Shown here one piece after another: positions 63,230 through 64,000 of a stretch of 64,000 nucleotides of DNA. Source of the DNA: Pseudomonadales bacterium. GTDB lineage: Bacteria; Pseudomonadota; Gammaproteobacteria; Pseudomonadales; Azotimanducaceae. The notes under the pieces were generated by a model. That model ran no database searches and was not told the origin of the DNA. It saw only the letters and a list, made by a program, of their open reading frames with translations. The DNA lies in contig JACKNX010000006.1 of assembly GCA_024234635.1 (NCBI GenBank), forward strand, positions 165,185 through 229,184, written 5' to 3'. The translations under genes and the position numbers were made by a program. Every line of letters begins with the position of its first letter. Within the stretch, counting starts at the first letter, position 1.

Positions 63230-63981
63230 TTGCCGGTAGCCCCTGCGATCCTGTCGTTGATTCCGGCGCTGAATCTTGTTGTGCCCCGCTGCCTGTGGCG
63301 TCTGGAGCTTCTCGTCAGGACGCCTCACCGCCGCGAACATTGGTAGTTTCCCAAGCCTCGAATGCGAGACGGCGGATCAATGTCAATCGTATCCGTTTGC
63401 TCTTCTGCTACTCCGTGCACGAGGTTGCCGAGCTGCTGGGTGTGCACCGTCAGACGGTCAAGCGATGGATCCGTGAGGGTCTTACTGTCCTGGATAATCG
63501 CAAGCCAATTCTGATTCCAGGCGTGGCGCTCAAGGCCTTCTTGATGGAGCGGAAGGCGCGGAAAAAGCAACCGTGTCGTGTTGGGGAAATGTACTGCCTG
63601 CGGTGTCGGAAGCCACGAATCCCTGAGGGGCTTCGCGTGGAGTGCGATCGGACGACGACTGCGCTCGGCATGCTGCGTGGTCGGTGTTCGGACTGCGGAA
63701 CGGTGATGAATCGCCGGGTCGCCACGGCCGCGCTGCACACCTGGCGCGAGGTGGTTGAATTGACGTTCAGAGAGCGGGATCCGCGATTACTCGCGGTACC
63801 GGAACAAGGCACTCGGCATCCGGGCCGGGTTTGCATTCCCGTCAGCCGAAGCGCGCACGCAGTTCCTGCAGCAGGAGGCATCGCCGGGCGTCCAGTTCGC
63901 CCTGCAGGTGGCCCCCATCGGTTTCTACAGCAACCTGAGCCGCGCTGCGGCGGGCCTGAAGCAGGCTGTCGGCACGCCTGA
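63226..63981 (+). CDS. Helix-turn-helix and zinc-ribbon-like element protein (C-terminal end uncertain)
   Basis: A frame of 251 residues. After an unordered N-terminus comes a helix-turn-helix (CYSVHEVAELLGVHRQTVKRWIREGLTVLDNRKPILIPGVALKAFL) and a four-cysteine zinc-ribbon-like part (MYCLRCRKPR, then RCSDCGTVMNRR). This pairing is seen near integrases in genomic islands. From about 63790 the frame turns Arg/Pro/Gly-rich and unconvincing, while a better coding pattern runs in another frame. Probably the real protein ends earlier or a frameshift is present. Start overlaps the AlpA-like gene by 4 bases. Confidence 0.62.
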   Translation: MIAGSPCDPVVDSGAESCCAPLPVASGASRQDASPPRTLVVSQASNARRRINVNRIRLLFCYSVHEVAELLGVHRQTVKRWIREGLTVLDNRKPILIPGVALKAFLMERKARKKQPCRVGEMYCLRCRKPRIPEGLRVECDRTTTALGMLRGRCSDCGTVMNRRVATAALHTWREVVELTFRERDPRLLAVPEQGTRHPGRVCIPVSRSAHAVPAAGGIAGRPVRPAGGPHRFLQQPEPRCGGPEAGCRHA

Positions 63982-64000
63982 GCAGATGCTGGCGGCGATC
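63764..64000 (+). pseudogene. Coding-like run without start, open to the right edge
   Basis: In the frame after a TGA at 63761, the sequence is open to the edge and reads GFAFPSAEARTQFLQQEASPG, then FALQVAPIGFYSNLSRAAAG. It looks more protein-like than the overlapping HTH frame but has no start codon near. It may be the continuation of the HTH gene after a frameshift or a remnant of another gene. Confidence 0.3.

Larger units (their letters stand above)
60149..64000. mobile_element. Left part of a tRNA-Ala-integrated genomic element, right end not in window
   Basis: Integrase next to a tRNA 3-prime end, then an orphan protein, an AlpA-like regulator and an HTH protein. All are plus strand and less GC-rich in places than the chromosome on the left. 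Together they fit a P4-like satellite, prophage remnant or integrative element. Structural or conjugation genes are not visible in this part. Confidence 0.72.

Overview
The window is high-GC, densely coded bacterial DNA. FolD, FolE, MscL, PutA, a sigma-54 activator, a short DUF2970 membrane protein, a YceI protein, lipoproteins and an OmpA/beta-barrel surface protein point to a Gram-negative proteobacterium. A free-living, catabolically versatile gammaproteobacterium is the best guess; the species cannot be named from the sequence.

Layout. 1-5.0 kb: an enoyl-CoA hydratase with an edge-truncated DUF2306 membrane protein (minus), then a plus-strand operon of a molybdopterin hydroxylase large subunit, a MoaD/ThiS-like protein ending in Gly-Gly, and a nitronate monooxygenase-like flavoprotein. 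5.0-15 kb: small exported proteins (NTF2-like, YceI), a sugar-nucleotide epimerase, a 1260-residue exported SGNH esterase with duplicated carbohydrate-binding-like modules, and a GMC oxidoreductase with its small subunit. 15.5-29.6 kb: what looks like one giant (about 12 kb) surface-protein gene: N-terminal DUF11/DUF6923-like modules, Asp-rich calcium-binding repeats of 621 bp, OmpA-like modules and a C-terminal outer-membrane barrel. Both ends are cleanly open, but a bounded 3.4-kb segment in the middle is full of frameshifts. A DUF3604 lipoprotein follows.

29.6-42.1 kb: PutA, then a catabolic gene cluster (MarR, VOC, carboxymuconolactone-decarboxylase family, MetE-like methyltransferase, alpha/beta hydrolase, ABM, NTF2-like, ketopantoate-reductase-like, D-tartrate-dehydratase-like enolase, second DUF3604). 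Two nearly identical promoter/operator elements with the palindrome GTCAAT-N3-ATTGAC sit upstream of its transcription units at 35.09 and 42.09 kb, the first between divergent units. They tie the cluster together as a probable MarR regulon; its substrate is unknown, and this is the best candidate for an undescribed system here.

42.2-60 kb: mostly housekeeping and conserved genes: DUF2970, a sigma-54 regulator, folD-GNAT-prenyltransferase, mscL, a redoxin/cytochrome c/copper-monooxygenase-like fusion, folE, CYTH-CHAD, a second enoyl-CoA hydratase, Nudix and LLM enzymes, an acetyltransferase-DUF503-GDPD run, a DUF815 ATPase and several small genes too short for ordinary ORF calling. 60.07-64 kb: tRNA-Ala(GGC) followed by a P4-type integrase and the left part of an integrated element (an orphan 398-residue protein, an AlpA-like regulator and an HTH/zinc-ribbon protein) that runs off the right edge.
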